DNA of 53,184 nt from Candidatus Competibacteraceae bacterium (lineage in GTDB: Bacteria > Pseudomonadota > Gammaproteobacteria > Competibacterales > JAHEDQ01): the NCBI GenBank assembly GCA_024641125.1, contig JAHEDQ010000001.1, positions 6,026 through 59,209 of the forward strand. Direction: 5' to 3'. Both the position numbers and the translations under genes were made by a program. This document shows, one piece after another, positions 1 to 8,845 of the stretch. Below the pieces are notes generated by a model that did not search any database, was not told the origin of the DNA, and saw only the letters and a list, made by a program, of their open reading frames with translations. Positions within the stretch are counted from its first letter, which is position 1, and each line of letters opens with the position of its first letter.

Positions 1-735
1 GTCCTCATCCTGCATGGTTTGTTCGGCTCCGCCCGTAACTGGCACTCGATCGCGCGCCGACTGGGTGAGCGTTACGCGGTCTACGTTTTGGATCTGCGCA
101 ACCATGGCGACTCTCCCTGGGCGGACGACATGGATTATCTCGCGCTGGCCGCCGACGTGCGGGCGTTTATCGATCGTCAAGGACTCGATCGGCCGATGGT
201 AATCGGTCACAGCATGGGTGGTAAAACCGCCATGTGTCTCGCTCTGCAGCACGGTGAGCGTATCGACCGGGTGGCCGTGCTCGACATTGCTCCGGTGGAT
301 TACGACCACAGTCACAGCGAGTTCATCGAGGCCATGCAGATGGTTGATCCGGCGTTGATTGAGCGCAGGTCCGAGGCCGACGCCATCCTGAGTCGAACCA
401 TTCCCGATGTGCCGGTGCGCCAGTTTCTGTTGCAGAATCTGGTGGCCCAGGACGCGAGCTTCACCTGGCGGATCAATCTGCCCGCGCTGTCCACCAATCT
501 GGATCGCATCCTGGCCTTTCCGTCCGAGTTGGCCGACAACGGGCGCTATGACGGGCCCGCCTTGTTTCTGCACGGAGCCAACTCGGACTATGTTTTACCC
601 CAGCATGTATCCATCATTCAGCGTCTATTCCCGCGGGCCCGGTATCAGGCGGTCTTCGGGGCTGGGCACTGGTTGCATGCGGAACGTCCGGACATTGTGC
701 TCAGCGCTTTGGACCAGTTTCTGGGGAAACCCTGA
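1..735 (+). CDS. alpha/beta hydrolase (YbfF-like esterase), 5'-truncated by window edge
   Basis: The reading frame is open from base 1 (V-L-I-L-H-G-L-F-G-S), so the true start lies outside the window and 244 residues are visible. The oxyanion-hole motif HGLFGS, the nucleophile elbow GHSMGG (about bases 205-222) and the C-terminal GAGHWLHAE, which carries the catalytic His, identify a serine hydrolase of the alpha/beta fold. The pattern HGLFGSARNW with LDLRNHGDSPW is that of the YbfF esterase group, a small family of cytosolic acyl esterases or thioesterases. The TTG at 19 is an internal Leu codon, not a convincing start. The substrate cannot be told from sequence. The gene converges with the thioesterase that follows. 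Confidence 0.9.
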   Translation, partial: VLILHGLFGSARNWHSIARRLGERYAVYVLDLRNHGDSPWADDMDYLALAADVRAFIDRQGLDRPMVIGHSMGGKTAMCLALQHGERIDRVAVLDIAPVDYDHSHSEFIEAMQMVDPALIERRSEADAILSRTIPDVPVRQFLLQNLVAQDASFTWRINLPALSTNLDRILAFPSELADNGRYDGPALFLHGANSDYVLPQHVSIIQRLFPRARYQAVFGAGHWLHAERPDIVLSALDQFLGKP

Positions 736-766
736 TCATCAGCACGGATTGCAATGACTGAGCCGG

Positions 767-1225
767 TCAATCCGGCACCAGGTCAGATGACTTTGGCAGA
801 CACATCATGGTGGCCTGCATCAGCGCAATTTCCTTCTCACCTTCGGCCTGAATAGCGACCACACGCGCCAGCACGACGGTGATGGTCCTTCCTGCGCGCT
901 CCACCTGGCCCCTGGCCAGGAACCGGCTGCCGGTCGCGGGTGATATGAGGTTGAGTTTGTACTCAACCGTCAAAACAGAACAGCCGGCGGGCATCAGGGT
1001 GTAGGCCGCATAACCGGCCGCCGAATCGGCCAGCGCTCCGGTTACACCGCCATGCAGATAGCCGTCTTGCTGACATAGGTCCGCCCGATAGTCCAGCGCC
1101 AGTTCGCAAAAACCGGGCTCGACCCGGATGCACTCGGCCCCGATGTGGGCCATAAAGGTCTGACGCCCAAAGCTGGTTCGCACCCGGTGTGCGTAGTCCG
1201 GATCCTGGGCTGTGAAATTCGGCAT
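767..1225 (-). CDS. PaaI-family hotdog thioesterase
   Basis: The protein has 152 residues from the ATG at 1225. An upstream extension to 1399 is open, but it is low-complexity sequence with no family similarity, so the shorter start is chosen. The hotdog signature DGYLHGGVTGALADSAAG is present; in PaaI-type thioesterases the HGG(x)2 segment precedes the active-site helix. The likely role is hydrolysis of acyl- or aryl-CoA esters in the cytosol. It lies downstream of ppk on the same strand, separated by a 320-base gap, so cotranscription is possible but not shown. The substrate is unknown. Confidence 0.85.
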   Translation of the reverse strand: MPNFTAQDPDYAHRVRTSFGRQTFMAHIGAECIRVEPGFCELALDYRADLCQQDGYLHGGVTGALADSAAGYAAYTLMPAGCSVLTVEYKLNLISPATGSRFLARGQVERAGRTITVVLARVVAIQAEGEKEIALMQATMMCLPKSSDLVPD

Positions 1226-1545
1226 GGGTCCGAACTCCCGTGACAGATTTACAGGATCGAAAGGCGGTGAAAGCCATTTCCCGGCCAGTTTCGTCGCCGC
1301 AGCGCTTTTGTGGGCGACACCCCGCGGGGTAGGGGGCTTCACACCGACCCAGCGGTGTAGCGGTGTTGCGTTGCATTGGTCGGCGATGAGCCACCCCACG
1401 GTTCGCGCTTTGCTGCGCCCGGGCAGTAAGTTTCAGCACGAGGGCACGAACGGACCAGCGTAGCGCTGGCGCCATTCATGCGCTCCGATTGGCCACCGCG
1501 CCAGGCCCGTATCACTTCCGGGCTAACGACGGCCCGTTGCCGCAA
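1226..1545. other. gene-free gap between ppk and the thioesterase gene
   Basis: No convincing coding region is seen. Several frames stay open on both strands because of high GC, but their translations are Arg/Pro/Ala-rich and match no family that I recognise. A 12-base string, TGTTGCGTTGCA (near 1370), recurs in reverse complement near 38100 in another gene-free gap. This suggests both gaps contain pieces of dispersed repeats. Confidence 0.4.
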
Positions 1546-3756
1546 TTATAGCTTTCGCTTGCGACCGCCGCCCCCACGCTTGGGCTTTACCTTCTTGTGC
1601 TGCCTGGCGAGCTTCAAGCGTTTTTCCGCCAGCTCGATGGACAACTGCTGTGCGCCGCGGGCCGTCCGGCCGCGGGAACTTGTGTGTCGCTGCTGATAGC
1701 TGCCGTCGGACTGCATTTCCCAAGCGTTTCGTTGGTCCGACAACTGCAGGTTCAAAACCTCGCGCAATTCCTCACGCAGCGCAGGGGCTTCCACCGGCGC
1801 CACGGTTTCGTTGCGACTTTCCAGGTTCCGCTGCATACAGTCGGCGGAACCGATCAGGTACTCTTCATCACCGTTGTTATGGAAGTAAAAAATTCGACTG
1901 TGTTCAAGGAACCGGCCAACGATGCTGATCACCCGTGCCGTATCGCTTAGGCCAGCGATGCCGGGCCGCAGCCGACAGGTATCGCGGACCAGTAGATCCA
2001 CACGGACGCCGGCCTGGCAGGCCTGGTAGAGGGCCCGGGTTATGTCCACGTCCTCCAGCGCGTTCATTTTGAACTGAATCAGTCCGTCTCCGTGGGTCTG
2101 GTGACACTGGATCTCCCGCTCGATGCGGCTGAGCAGACCTTTTTTCAGCAACTTGGGCGCCGGCAGCAGTTTGCGGTAGTCACGCAGTGCCACATGTCCT
2201 GTGGTGAGGTAGTTGAAGAACTCGGTGCAGTCGCGGCCCAGATCCGGGTCGCAGGTCAGCATGCCCAGATCGCTGTACATGCGCGCCGTACCGGAGTGGT
2301 AGTTTCCGGTCCCGAAATGCATGTATCGGCGCAGACCATCGTAGTCCCTGCGAATAACGAAGATGACCTTGCTGTGGGTCTTGAGCCCGACAACGCCGTA
2401 GGATACGTGGATGCCGGCTTCTTCCAGGTGATTCGCCCAGCGTATATTCGCGGACTCGTCGAAACGGGCCTTGAGTTCCACGCAAACCGCCACTTCCTTT
2501 CCGTTCTGGGCCGCATCGATCAGATATTCGATGATCTTTGACCTGGCCGCGGTGCGGTACAGGGTCATTTTGATCGCGAGCACCTTGGGGTCCCGGCTGG
2601 CCTCGAACAAAAAACGCTCGACGGTTGTGACAAATGACTCGTAGGGGTGCTGGAGCAGGATAGGCCCCTGATCCCGTATAAGATGGAAGATGATCGGTGC
2701 GCCCATGAGCTTCGGGTTTTCCACCGGATGGTGAGGCGGATCGTGCAGCTCCGGGCGGTCCAGGCCAGCGATCTGGAACAGGTCGCGCTTAGCCATCAGG
2801 CCATCAACCTCGAACACATCGGCCGCCTCATCGAGGCCCAGTTCGGCGGCCAGCATGCCCCGGTGTACCGGGTCCATCCCCTTGGAGACCTCGAGGCGCA
2901 CAATGGGTGCGAACTTGCGATCACGCAGTTCGGACTCGATCAGTTCCAACAGGTCGCTTGCCTGTTCTTCGGACATCTCGGTATTGGCGTTCCGAGTCAC
3001 CCGGAACACCTCCGCCGACACCACTTCCATGCCGGGAAACAGCAGGTCCAGGTTATTGGAAATCAGATCCTCCAGCGGCAAAAACAGTTCAAGTCCATCG
3101 TTGTTGACGCTCAAGAAGCGCGGGATACCACCGCCGATGGGCACCTTGATGCGGGCGAGAAATGTCTTGTCCTCATCCACATAACGCACCGTGACCAATA
3201 GATTGAGCGACAGATTGGAAATGAATGGAAACGGGTGTGCCGGGTCCATTGCCAGGGGTGTGATCAGCGGGAAAATGTTGTGCAGGTAGTAGGCGCGCAT
3301 CTCCGCCTGCTGATCTTTGCTGAGGCGCCCAAAGCTGCTGATGCGGATGCCTTGCTGGAGCAGTTCCTTGTGCAGCGTCTTCGCCAGTGCGCGTTGACGT
3401 TCCTTGAGGGTGCGTACTTCGGCGTGACATTCGCGAATCTGTTGTTCCGGCGTGCGTCCGTCCACGGTGAGTTCCTGAACACCGGCACCCAGTTGCTGCT
3501 TCAAGCCCCCGATCCGTTTCATGAAGAACTCGTCCAGGTTGGAACTCACGATGGCGAGGAATTTCAACCGCTCGAGCAGCGGGGTGCGCGCGTCCTGACC
3601 CTCGTGCAGTACACGCTTGTTGAACTCGAGCCAGGTAAGTTCGCGATTCAGGTACCAGTGTGGCGCCGACAGATCAAACTCTGCGGGCGGTGCGCTGGTG
3701 GTGGTCGCTTTGCTGGACACATCAGCCACATCACTAACTACGGTTTCACTGTTCAT
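1546..3756 (-). CDS. ppk1: polyphosphate kinase 1
   Basis: The protein has 736 residues, within the usual 680-740 range. It reversibly polymerises the gamma-phosphate of ATP into inorganic polyphosphate, probably at the membrane. The order is an N-terminal domain beginning WYLNRELTWLEFNKRVL, a head domain, and two PLD-like C-terminal domains. KTHSKVIFV and the following MHFGTGNYHSGTA carry the conserved region with the autophosphorylated His, and the ATP-binding Arg/Lys-rich loops are intact. The C-terminus ends in a basic tail, KVKPKRGGGGRKRKL, beyond the usual catalytic fold. The start is the ATG at 3756, with a GGAG about 12 bases upstream. No ppx follows it here. Confidence 0.96.
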   Translation of the reverse strand: MNSETVVSDVADVSSKATTTSAPPAEFDLSAPHWYLNRELTWLEFNKRVLHEGQDARTPLLERLKFLAIVSSNLDEFFMKRIGGLKQQLGAGVQELTVDGRTPEQQIRECHAEVRTLKERQRALAKTLHKELLQQGIRISSFGRLSKDQQAEMRAYYLHNIFPLITPLAMDPAHPFPFISNLSLNLLVTVRYVDEDKTFLARIKVPIGGGIPRFLSVNNDGLELFLPLEDLISNNLDLLFPGMEVVSAEVFRVTRNANTEMSEEQASDLLELIESELRDRKFAPIVRLEVSKGMDPVHRGMLAAELGLDEAADVFEVDGLMAKRDLFQIAGLDRPELHDPPHHPVENPKLMGAPIIFHLIRDQGPILLQHPYESFVTTVERFLFEASRDPKVLAIKMTLYRTAARSKIIEYLIDAAQNGKEVAVCVELKARFDESANIRWANHLEEAGIHVSYGVVGLKTHSKVIFVIRRDYDGLRRYMHFGTGNYHSGTARMYSDLGMLTCDPDLGRDCTEFFNYLTTGHVALRDYRKLLPAPKLLKKGLLSRIEREIQCHQTHGDGLIQFKMNALEDVDITRALYQACQAGVRVDLLVRDTCRLRPGIAGLSDTARVISIVGRFLEHSRIFYFHNNGDEEYLIGSADCMQRNLESRNETVAPVEAPALREELREVLNLQLSDQRNAWEMQSDGSYQQRHTSSRGRTARGAQQLSIELAEKRLKLARQHKKVKPKRGGGGRKRKL

Positions 3757-4153
3757 CTGTGCACGTCGCTCCTGGTATCCGTTTTAAAGCAGTCAACTGC
3801 CGCTGTGCGAAGTTTGAGCGCGCCTCTATACAAGCACCCCTGACTCGCTACCTAGCGGCGCGTATTTCGCTCGCCCCGCCCACCGACTCTAGTCTTACTA
3901 TGGCTGGTGCGGGTCGCATTCGGCCATGCTCTGAATCATAAAATTGCCCGATTCCTATGCCCGTCTGGCCCTGCTGCCGGTTGCCACGCGGGCGGGTTTG
4001 GGTCTTGCGGCGTTCGGGTGTGGCCAGGAAAACACCGGCGCAGTGGGGTGAGGGTCGATTTCAGATCTGGTCTGGGATAATGCCGGTCGTTGTTTCCAAG
4101 CCCTTGGACTGGTGTAAAGTTGACCAAACGTAATCGCCTGGTGAGGGTATGCC
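3757..4153. other. divergent intergenic region ppk / guaC
   Basis: About 400 bases separate the divergently transcribed ppk and guaC. No credible open frame was found. A GGTGAGGG ribosome-binding site precedes the guaC ATG. I saw no clear sigma-70 promoter and no purine-riboswitch-like conserved core. Confidence 0.4.
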
Positions 4154-5191
4154 ATGCGCATCGAAGCCGATCTCAAGCTGGGCTTCAAGGACGTCATGAT
4201 TCGGCCAAAGCGTTCGACGCTGAACAGCCGGTCTCAGGTTTCTCTGGAGAGGACGTTTCAGTTTCTGCACACCGGGCAGGCCTGGACCGGCGTACCGATC
4301 TGGGCCGCCAATATGGATACCACCGGCACTTTTCCCATGGCCACGGCGCTGGCGCGCTGGCAATTGCTGACCGCGATCCATAAACACTACAGCCGGGATC
4401 GATGGTCGGAGTTCGTACAGCAGGCCGGCGACGCGGTTTTGGGACAGGTGGCAGTCAGCATGGGCACATCCGATGAGGATATGACCCGGCTGGAGCAGAC
4501 CCTGGCCCTGGACAATCGACTCCGGTTTATCTGCATCGACGTGGCGAACGGCTATTCCGAGCATTTTGTCTCCTGCGTGTCCCGGGTGCGGTCGCGTTTT
4601 CCGGACAAGGTGATCATCGCCGGCAATGTGGTCACTGGCGAAATGGTCGAGGAACTGCTCCTTTCCGGTGCCGACATCGTCAAGGTGGGCATCGGACCAG
4701 GTTCCGTTTGCACCACTCGGATAAAAACCGGCGTGGGATATCCGCAGTTGTCGGCCATTATCGAGTGCGCCGATGCCGCCCACGGCCTCGGCGGTCTCAT
4801 AATAGGAGATGGTGGTTGTACCTCGCCCGGCGATGTGGCCAAGGCCTACGGTGCTGGGGCCGATTTCGTCATGCTGGGCGGCATGTTCGCCGGGCATGAC
4901 GAGACGGGTGGCGAGGTGGTGGCGCGAGACGGTGTCAAGAGTATGATTTTCTACGGAATGAGTTCCCAGACTGCGATGCGCCAGCATAGCGGGGGTGTGG
5001 CGGACTATCGGGCGGCGGAAGGCAAGACCGTGTATGTCGAGTACCGGGGATCGGTAGAAGAAACGGTCAAGGACGTGCTTGGCGGCGTTCGCTCGGCTTG
5101 CACCTATGTGGGTGCCCGCAAGCTTAAGGAGTTCACCAAGAGAACCACCTTTATCCGGGTCATGGAACAACACAACGCGACCTACGATTGA
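4154..5191 (+). CDS. guaC: GMP reductase
   Basis: The protein has 345 residues, matching bacterial GuaC (about 347). It converts GMP to IMP with NADPH and releases ammonia, for purine salvage. It is an IMPDH/GMPR-type TIM barrel. The N-terminal [16 protein letters not shown], the catalytic-Cys loop [11 protein letters not shown] and the GGMFAGHDE loop are those of GMPR. The absence of CBS domains separates it from IMP dehydrogenase. The start at 4154 has GGTGAGGG just upstream. A DUF427 gene follows, with its preferred start 117 bases downstream. Confidence 0.95.
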   Translation: MRIEADLKLGFKDVMIRPKRSTLNSRSQVSLERTFQFLHTGQAWTGVPIWAANMDTTGTFPMATALARWQLLTAIHKHYSRDRWSEFVQQAGDAVLGQVAVSMGTSDEDMTRLEQTLALDNRLRFICIDVANGYSEHFVSCVSRVRSRFPDKVIIAGNVVTGEMVEELLLSGADIVKVGIGPGSVCTTRIKTGVGYPQLSAIIECADAAHGLGGLIIGDGGCTSPGDVAKAYGAGADFVMLGGMFAGHDETGGEVVARDGVKSMIFYGMSSQTAMRQHSGGVADYRAAEGKTVYVEYRGSVEETVKDVLGGVRSACTYVGARKLKEFTKRTTFIRVMEQHNATYD

Positions 5192-5308
5192 CGCGGCGCG
5201 TTCATGTGGTCGCGTTTAACCGCGCGCGGGTGTTCGCTCGACGCGTTACGTGTCATCTCAGCGGGACAGCCTACAGCGTGGTCTGGTAGCGGGTTGAGGA
5301 GCGAAACG

Positions 5309-5824
5309 GTGTGGCAATATCGAGGTCAACAACGTCCTGATTTCGCAGAGGTCCCCGGCGTCGGTCAGGAGTCTGTCTGGGATTATCCGCGGCCGCCATC
5401 CCTGGTTAGGGATCGGCGCCATGTGGAGGTGCGGTATGGGCGGGTACTGGTGGGCAGCAGTGCGCGCACGATGCGGGTTTTGGAGACCGCCAGCCCGCCC
5501 ACATTCTATATTCCTCAGGGAGACATCGTTCCGGGACTTCTGGTGGCCTGTGAGGGCCGGTCGGTTTGCGAATGGAAGGGGTCGGCACAGTACTGGACCT
5601 TGGTTCGGCAGGACGCTCAAGTTGAACCCGTTGCTTGGAGTTATCCCAAACCCGGCTCGCGGTTTCGAGGCCTCGCGGGCTATCTCGCTTTCTATCCCGG
5701 ACGTGTCGATTGCCGGGTGGACGGTGAGCGGGTCCAACCCCAGCCCGGATATTTTTACGGCGGGTGGATCACCTCTGACGTGGTCGGGCCTTTCAAGGGC
5801 TCACCCGGCACTGGACATTGGTGA
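5309..5824 (+). CDS. DUF427 domain protein
   Basis: The protein has 171 residues when started at the GTG at 5309, which has GAGGAG about 8 bases upstream. The ATG at 5204 in the same frame adds a Ser/Gly-rich leader with no ribosome-binding site and is less likely. The DUF427 core (small beta-rich fold, function unknown) is recognised from WDYPRPP near residue 20, GRVLVGSSART, the FYIPQGDI segment and the C-terminal YGGWIT...GPFKGSPGTGHW. The 3' end overlaps the earliest possible start of the next gene by a few bases. No function is assigned. Confidence 0.85.
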   Translation: MWQYRGQQRPDFAEVPGVGQESVWDYPRPPSLVRDRRHVEVRYGRVLVGSSARTMRVLETASPPTFYIPQGDIVPGLLVACEGRSVCEWKGSAQYWTLVRQDAQVEPVAWSYPKPGSRFRGLAGYLAFYPGRVDCRVDGERVQPQPGYFYGGWITSDVVGPFKGSPGTGHW

Positions 5825-5865
5825 AAACGCCTGTGTGCTCCGCTATTCGTGCTGCCGGGAGGTGG

Positions 5866-6495
5866 ATGTTGCCCAGTAAGCTTTGGTCATTGGCTTTGCT
5901 GATGCTGCTCACTTTTGAACCGGTCTTGGCCGACGTTGCCGATGGTGTTGCCGCAGTGCAGGTTGGAGACTACGACATGGCAGAGCAAGCCTTCCAAAAC
6001 GCCGTCGCCGCCGGTGATCCCAACGGGTGGTACCACCTGGGCGCCCTGCGGCATGCGGGGATGGGGCATCCCGCAGATCCCGGGGCCGCCGCGCATTTTT
6101 ATCTCAAGGCAGCCAACGCGGGTGTACCGGAGGCGCAACTGGCGCTGGGGACCCTGTTTTACACCGGTAACGGCGTCACCCAGGACATGTACAAGGCATT
6201 GCAGTTGTACACTGACGCCGCCGAGGCGGGTCTTTCGGCGGCCCAGTTCAACCTGGCCATGATGCATGCGGCCGGCGAAGCGCACGCGACGGATTACGGC
6301 GCCCAGGAGGATCTGGCGCGGGCCTACAAGTGGTTTCAGGTGCTGCTGGCGCGCCTGGATGACCTCACGGCGCGCGAGACGGTGGCCCAGAACGTGGCTT
6401 TCATTCGGCCACACATGAGTCAAAGCGAGGTGGAGGAGGGCAGGCGAATGGCCGAAGAATGGCTGGCTGCCCACCCGCGGGAAGGTGGCGAATGA
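5866..6495 (+). CDS. Sel1-repeat (TPR-like) exported protein
   Basis: The protein has 209 residues from the ATG at 5866, preceded by GGGAGG. An in-frame ATG at 5818 would add 16 residues before the signal peptide. The N-terminus (LWSLALLMLLTF...VLA) is a Sec signal peptide. Three Sel1-like repeats follow (WYHLGALRHAGMG, AQLALGTLFYTGNGV, AQFNLAMMHAAGEA), then a helical tail rich in Glu/Arg. Sel1 proteins are periplasmic scaffolds, and the partner is unknown. The stop overlaps the ATG of the thioredoxin-like gene in an ATGA, so the two are probably translationally coupled and may act together. Confidence 0.87.
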   Translation: MLPSKLWSLALLMLLTFEPVLADVADGVAAVQVGDYDMAEQAFQNAVAAGDPNGWYHLGALRHAGMGHPADPGAAAHFYLKAANAGVPEAQLALGTLFYTGNGVTQDMYKALQLYTDAAEAGLSAAQFNLAMMHAAGEAHATDYGAQEDLARAYKWFQVLLARLDDLTARETVAQNVAFIRPHMSQSEVEEGRRMAEEWLAAHPREGGE

Positions 6496-7034
6496 AGTGG
6501 ATGTGCTGGTTCGGTATCGTGGCGGGCTTGGTGTTGACCCAATCCTTGGCTGCAGACGAAGATTTTGCCGGAAAAGCCCATGCCATTGCCGGTTTTCGCC
6601 TGGTCCTGAATACGCCGGCGGCGCCCGATACGGTTTTTTTCGACCGAGACAATCGTCGGCTCAGCCTGGAGGATTTCAGGGGTGAGGTGGTGCTGCTGAA
6701 TTTTTGGGCCACATGGTGTAAGCCCTGTATCCAGGAATTGCCGGGCATCAACGCGCTTCAAAGCCGACTGGGTGACGATGGATTCAAAGTGGTGGCGGTG
6801 GCCAGCGGCGCGCAAATGGGCAAGACGCCCGAGACTTTCCTGATGGACCATAGACTGGAAGCCCTGGATCTGTATCACGATCCCCACGCGACCATGATGA
6901 ACAGCCTGGGCACCAAGACCCTGCCCTCCACATATCTAATCGATCGGCAGGGCAGGATCGTAGGCGGGGTTATCGGCGAGACAGATTGGGGCACGGCCGC
7001 CGCCGAGCGTGCGGTAAGTCACCTGATGCGCTGA
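6492..7034 (+). CDS. TlpA/ResA-like periplasmic thioredoxin-family protein
   Basis: The protein has 180 residues from the ATG at 6492, which lies in an ATGA overlap with the upstream stop and has AAGGTGG before it. A hydrophobic N-terminal signal or anchor (MCWFGIVAGLVLTQSLA) is followed by an AhpC-TSA/redoxin domain. The active site is WATWCKPC (Cys76 and Cys79) and the cis-Pro loop is TLPSTYLID. Such proteins reduce periplasmic disulfides, often during cytochrome c maturation or stress. No dsbD or ccm gene is nearby, so the electron donor and target are unknown. Coupling to the Sel1-repeat gene is the only context. Confidence 0.9.
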   Translation: MKWMCWFGIVAGLVLTQSLAADEDFAGKAHAIAGFRLVLNTPAAPDTVFFDRDNRRLSLEDFRGEVVLLNFWATWCKPCIQELPGINALQSRLGDDGFKVVAVASGAQMGKTPETFLMDHRLEALDLYHDPHATMMNSLGTKTLPSTYLIDRQGRIVGGVIGETDWGTAAAERAVSHLMR

Positions 7035-7208
7035 GCGCTGTTCTCGACGCCTGCGTATCAAGAACGAGCCATTTTCGTCCGGTGTGCCTTTCCTTGGCCT
7101 CGTCCGGGCGGTCTGAGTTATCCGGCCCCAGCGGTGCACGGCGGCCAGGTTGACGTTCCCGTTGGTCGCAAGGTGCCCGGCTGCATTTGGCGGCCGCAAC
7201 TGCGGCGG

Positions 7209-7262
7209 CGTCAGCCGGTAACGAGCAGCGACCGACAAAATACCGTATCGTAACGGCTGACG
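7209..7262. repeat. inverted repeat upstream of the 52-residue ORF
   Basis: CGTCAGCCG (7209-7217) and CGGCTGACG (7254-7262) are perfect 9-base inverted arms. The inner flanks continue the pairing imperfectly (TAACGA against TCGTAA), and the arms enclose about 36 bases. The structure ends about 30 bases before the start of the small ORF and has no T-tract, so it is not a typical terminator. It could be a 5'-UTR hairpin or a remnant of a small mobile repeat. Confidence 0.55.
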
Positions 7263-7293
7263 TAACACCCGGTGATTAGAGGAAACGTGTCGA

Positions 7294-7452
7294 ATGGCCA
7301 AACCCAACTATGCCTTTGCGAAACGACAGAGAGATCTTGCCAAGAAGCAAAAGAAGGAAGAGAAGCGGCTGCGCAAAGCCGATCCAAGCAGTGAGGAGCA
7401 GGCCGAAAGCACCGAGCCTTCCGAGGACACGACGGAGAACTCGTTGGACTGA
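7294..7452 (+). CDS. small basic hypothetical protein (52 aa)
   Basis: This is a short ORF starting at the ATG at 7294, with AGAGGAAA about 9 bases upstream. It starts MAKPNYAFAKRQRDLAKKQK, continues with a Lys/Glu-rich helix, and ends in an acidic Ser/Glu/Thr tail (SSEEQAESTEPSEDTTE). To my recollection, very similar MAKPNYxFxKRQRxLAKKxK proteins occur widely in beta- and gammaproteobacteria as uncharacterised 40-70-residue proteins. The charge split (basic N-half, acidic C-half) would suit a nucleic-acid- or ribosome-associated protein, but no function is known. It stands alone. Confidence 0.75.
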   Translation: MAKPNYAFAKRQRDLAKKQKKEEKRLRKADPSSEEQAESTEPSEDTTENSLD

Positions 7453-8132
7453 CCTGGGCCTTTCGTCTTTCGGCGCCCCGAGTCCAGCGTTCGCGCATCG
7501 GGGCTCCATGTTCGGCTGGCCCCTGTGCCGCAGGCGCAGCGATGTCCTCAGGCGCCGTACTTCAGCGGTTTGCGCCGCAAGCTTGATAGTGTCCCGTCCG
7601 TCGAGTTCGTTGCACTTAAGCTGGGCGAGCAACGCCCAGGCGCTAGCGCTCCATGCGGGCAGTTCGGTAACCCACAGCCAGTCCACAAGCCCGGTTGGCA
7701 GGGCACGCGGGCGCAGGACTTGCCTGCGCGTTATGGATCTATCGGTTCATAGCGCCGCCTTGTCGGCCCGATGTCGCGATCTCGCTCGCGACATACCGGC
7801 GACGATGCTGCTCGGACGATCCCAAAATCGTTCTCGAGCCGGATAGCACTTCGCCCCATCCATTTCTGCCGCGCTGGGCCCTGGGGATCGAGCCACCTTG
7901 AACTGCTCGGCCCATGACGTTTCGTCACCCATGATCCCCGTCGCCCACAGTACCTTCCCACCCATTCGGTTTGCACCGTCTCCATGCCTGGTTGAGCCGA
8001 GCTGTTCCGCCACGCGATCGCCCGTTCAGTCGCAGCCTTGGCTGCGGTGACGAAAAACCCGTGACCAGGCCGCTGCGGAACGTGTCGTTCCCAGGTGCTT
8101 GGGAATCCTCATCTCGATTATGAATGTCTATA
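7453..8132. other. long gene-free region with repeat remnants
   Basis: About 680 bases contain no gene I can support. Minus-strand frames between 7460 and 8010 are open but match no family. They include a fragment reading LPTGLVDWLWVTELPAW that recurs at 38.2 kb. Palindromes such as TGTCGCGA...TCGCGACA (about 7769-7790) and TTCCCA...TGGGAA (8088-8105) are present. The segment looks like decayed repeat or mobile DNA ahead of the fasciclin promoter. Confidence 0.45.
7634..7724 (-). repeat. dispersed repeat copy A
   Basis: The reverse complement of this segment aligns with 38187-38277 over about 90 bases with few gaps. The best core is 7664-7691 against 38220-38247, identical at 27 of 28 positions. 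Both copies can be read as [PS]RALPT[GR]LV[DN]WLWVTE[LR]PA, but copy B then meets a stop. Some differences are synonymous (CTG/TTA for Leu, GAA/GAG for Glu), which hints that the repeat derives from a coding sequence. Both copies lie in gene-free gaps and in opposite orientation. Confidence 0.6.
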
Positions 8133-8179
8133 AAATGACTAAAAGAAAACGTTGACAGAAATTAGTCATTTGATATGCT
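8133..8179 (+). promoter_or_regulatory. sigma-70-type promoter with 10-base inverted repeat, fasciclin gene
   Basis: TTGACA (8152-8157) and TATGCT (8174-8179) are separated by 16 bases. Perfect inverted arms AAATGACTAA (8133-8142) and TTAGTCATTT (8162-8171) bracket the -35 element, with the right arm inside the spacer. A repressor bound here would block RNA polymerase. The core AATTAGTC recurs upstream of the adjacent MerR-type gene (8881-8888), making that regulator the likeliest ligand (inference). Confidence 0.7.
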
Positions 8180-8206
8180 GTCGGTGGATTCAACAGGAGA
8201 TTTGAC

Positions 8207-8710
8207 ATGACCAACCGACTTCGCTCGCTTTCCGTTTTCACTGTTCTCTCTTTCTTCGTCGCGTTGTCGGCGTTGACGCTGACAGCAACTGCCGCCGCCA
8301 AGAAGGACATCGTGGACACCGCCGTCGATGCCGGTAGTTTCAACACCCTTGCCGCCGCGCTGGAGGCAGCTGGTCTGGTGGACACGCTGAAGGGCGAAGG
8401 CCCTTACACCGTATTCGCTCCCACCGACGAGGCATTTGCAAAGCTGCCTGACGGCACCGTAGAAACCCTGCTGATGCCGGAAAACAAGGACCAGCTTGTG
8501 GCAATTCTTACCTACCACGTGGTTCCGGGCTCAGTCACCGCAGACCAGGTGGTCGCGCTGACCGAAGCCAAGACGGTAAACGGAGAGATGGTGGACATCG
8601 CCGTGGCTGATGGCACAGTCAAAATCGACGATGCACAGGTTGTTCAGGCAGACATCATGTCCAGTAACGGCGTCATTCACGTTATCGATACTGTCCTGAT
8701 CCCGGAATAA
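8207..8710 (+). CDS. secreted fasciclin (FAS1) domain protein
   Basis: The protein has 167 residues. A Sec signal peptide covers about residues 1-31 (ending TATAAAKK), followed by a single FAS1 domain. The H1 motif [14 protein letters not shown] and the H2 motif [12 protein letters not shown] are clear, and the length is that of a one-domain bacterial FAS1 protein. FAS1 domains mediate adhesion or surface binding, and the protein probably acts in the periplasm or outside the cell. An AGGAG ribosome-binding site sits 8-10 bases before the ATG. It is a single-gene unit with its own promoter and an intrinsic terminator. The divergence from surrounding genes and the shared operator suggest control by the next gene. 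Confidence 0.92.
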   Translation: MTNRLRSLSVFTVLSFFVALSALTLTATAAAKKDIVDTAVDAGSFNTLAAALEAAGLVDTLKGEGPYTVFAPTDEAFAKLPDGTVETLLMPENKDQLVAILTYHVVPGSVTADQVVALTEAKTVNGEMVDIAVADGTVKIDDAQVVQADIMSSNGVIHVIDTVLIPE

Positions 8711-8779
8711 CAACGTTTGCTTGATCGGGGCACCCGGGACCCGTTCATCCCCTGACGGTCTCAAATCTTGCCCTGAGCG

Positions 8780-8810
8780 ACCGGCGACAAGGACGTCGCC
8801 GGTTTTCTTT
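8780..8810 (+). terminator. rho-independent terminator after the fasciclin gene
   Basis: Perfect 9-base arms ACCGGCGAC (8780-8788) and GTCGCCGGT (8795-8803) enclose a 6-base loop and are followed by TTTCTTT. It lies about 70 bases after the fasciclin stop and before the MerR promoter region. Confidence 0.85.
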
Positions 8811-8845
8811 CGTTAGATCACGGCGTCAACGCCGCATCCGCCCGC

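Noticed and set aside
963-1475. 170-codon minus-strand open frame in another frame over the thioesterase start
   Set aside because: No family similarity, and the hotdog motifs are in the other frame.
3757-4153. Purine-type riboswitch before guaC
   Set aside because: I could not find the three-stem purine aptamer pattern or its conserved loop bases; GuaC control of this kind is also not expected in gammaproteobacteria.
4061-5173. 370-codon minus-strand open frame
   Set aside because: Antisense to guaC, which is unambiguous.
5204-5308. N-terminal extension of the DUF427 protein
   Set aside because: No ribosome-binding site at 5204 and no family similarity; the GTG at 5309 has GAGGAG at good spacing.
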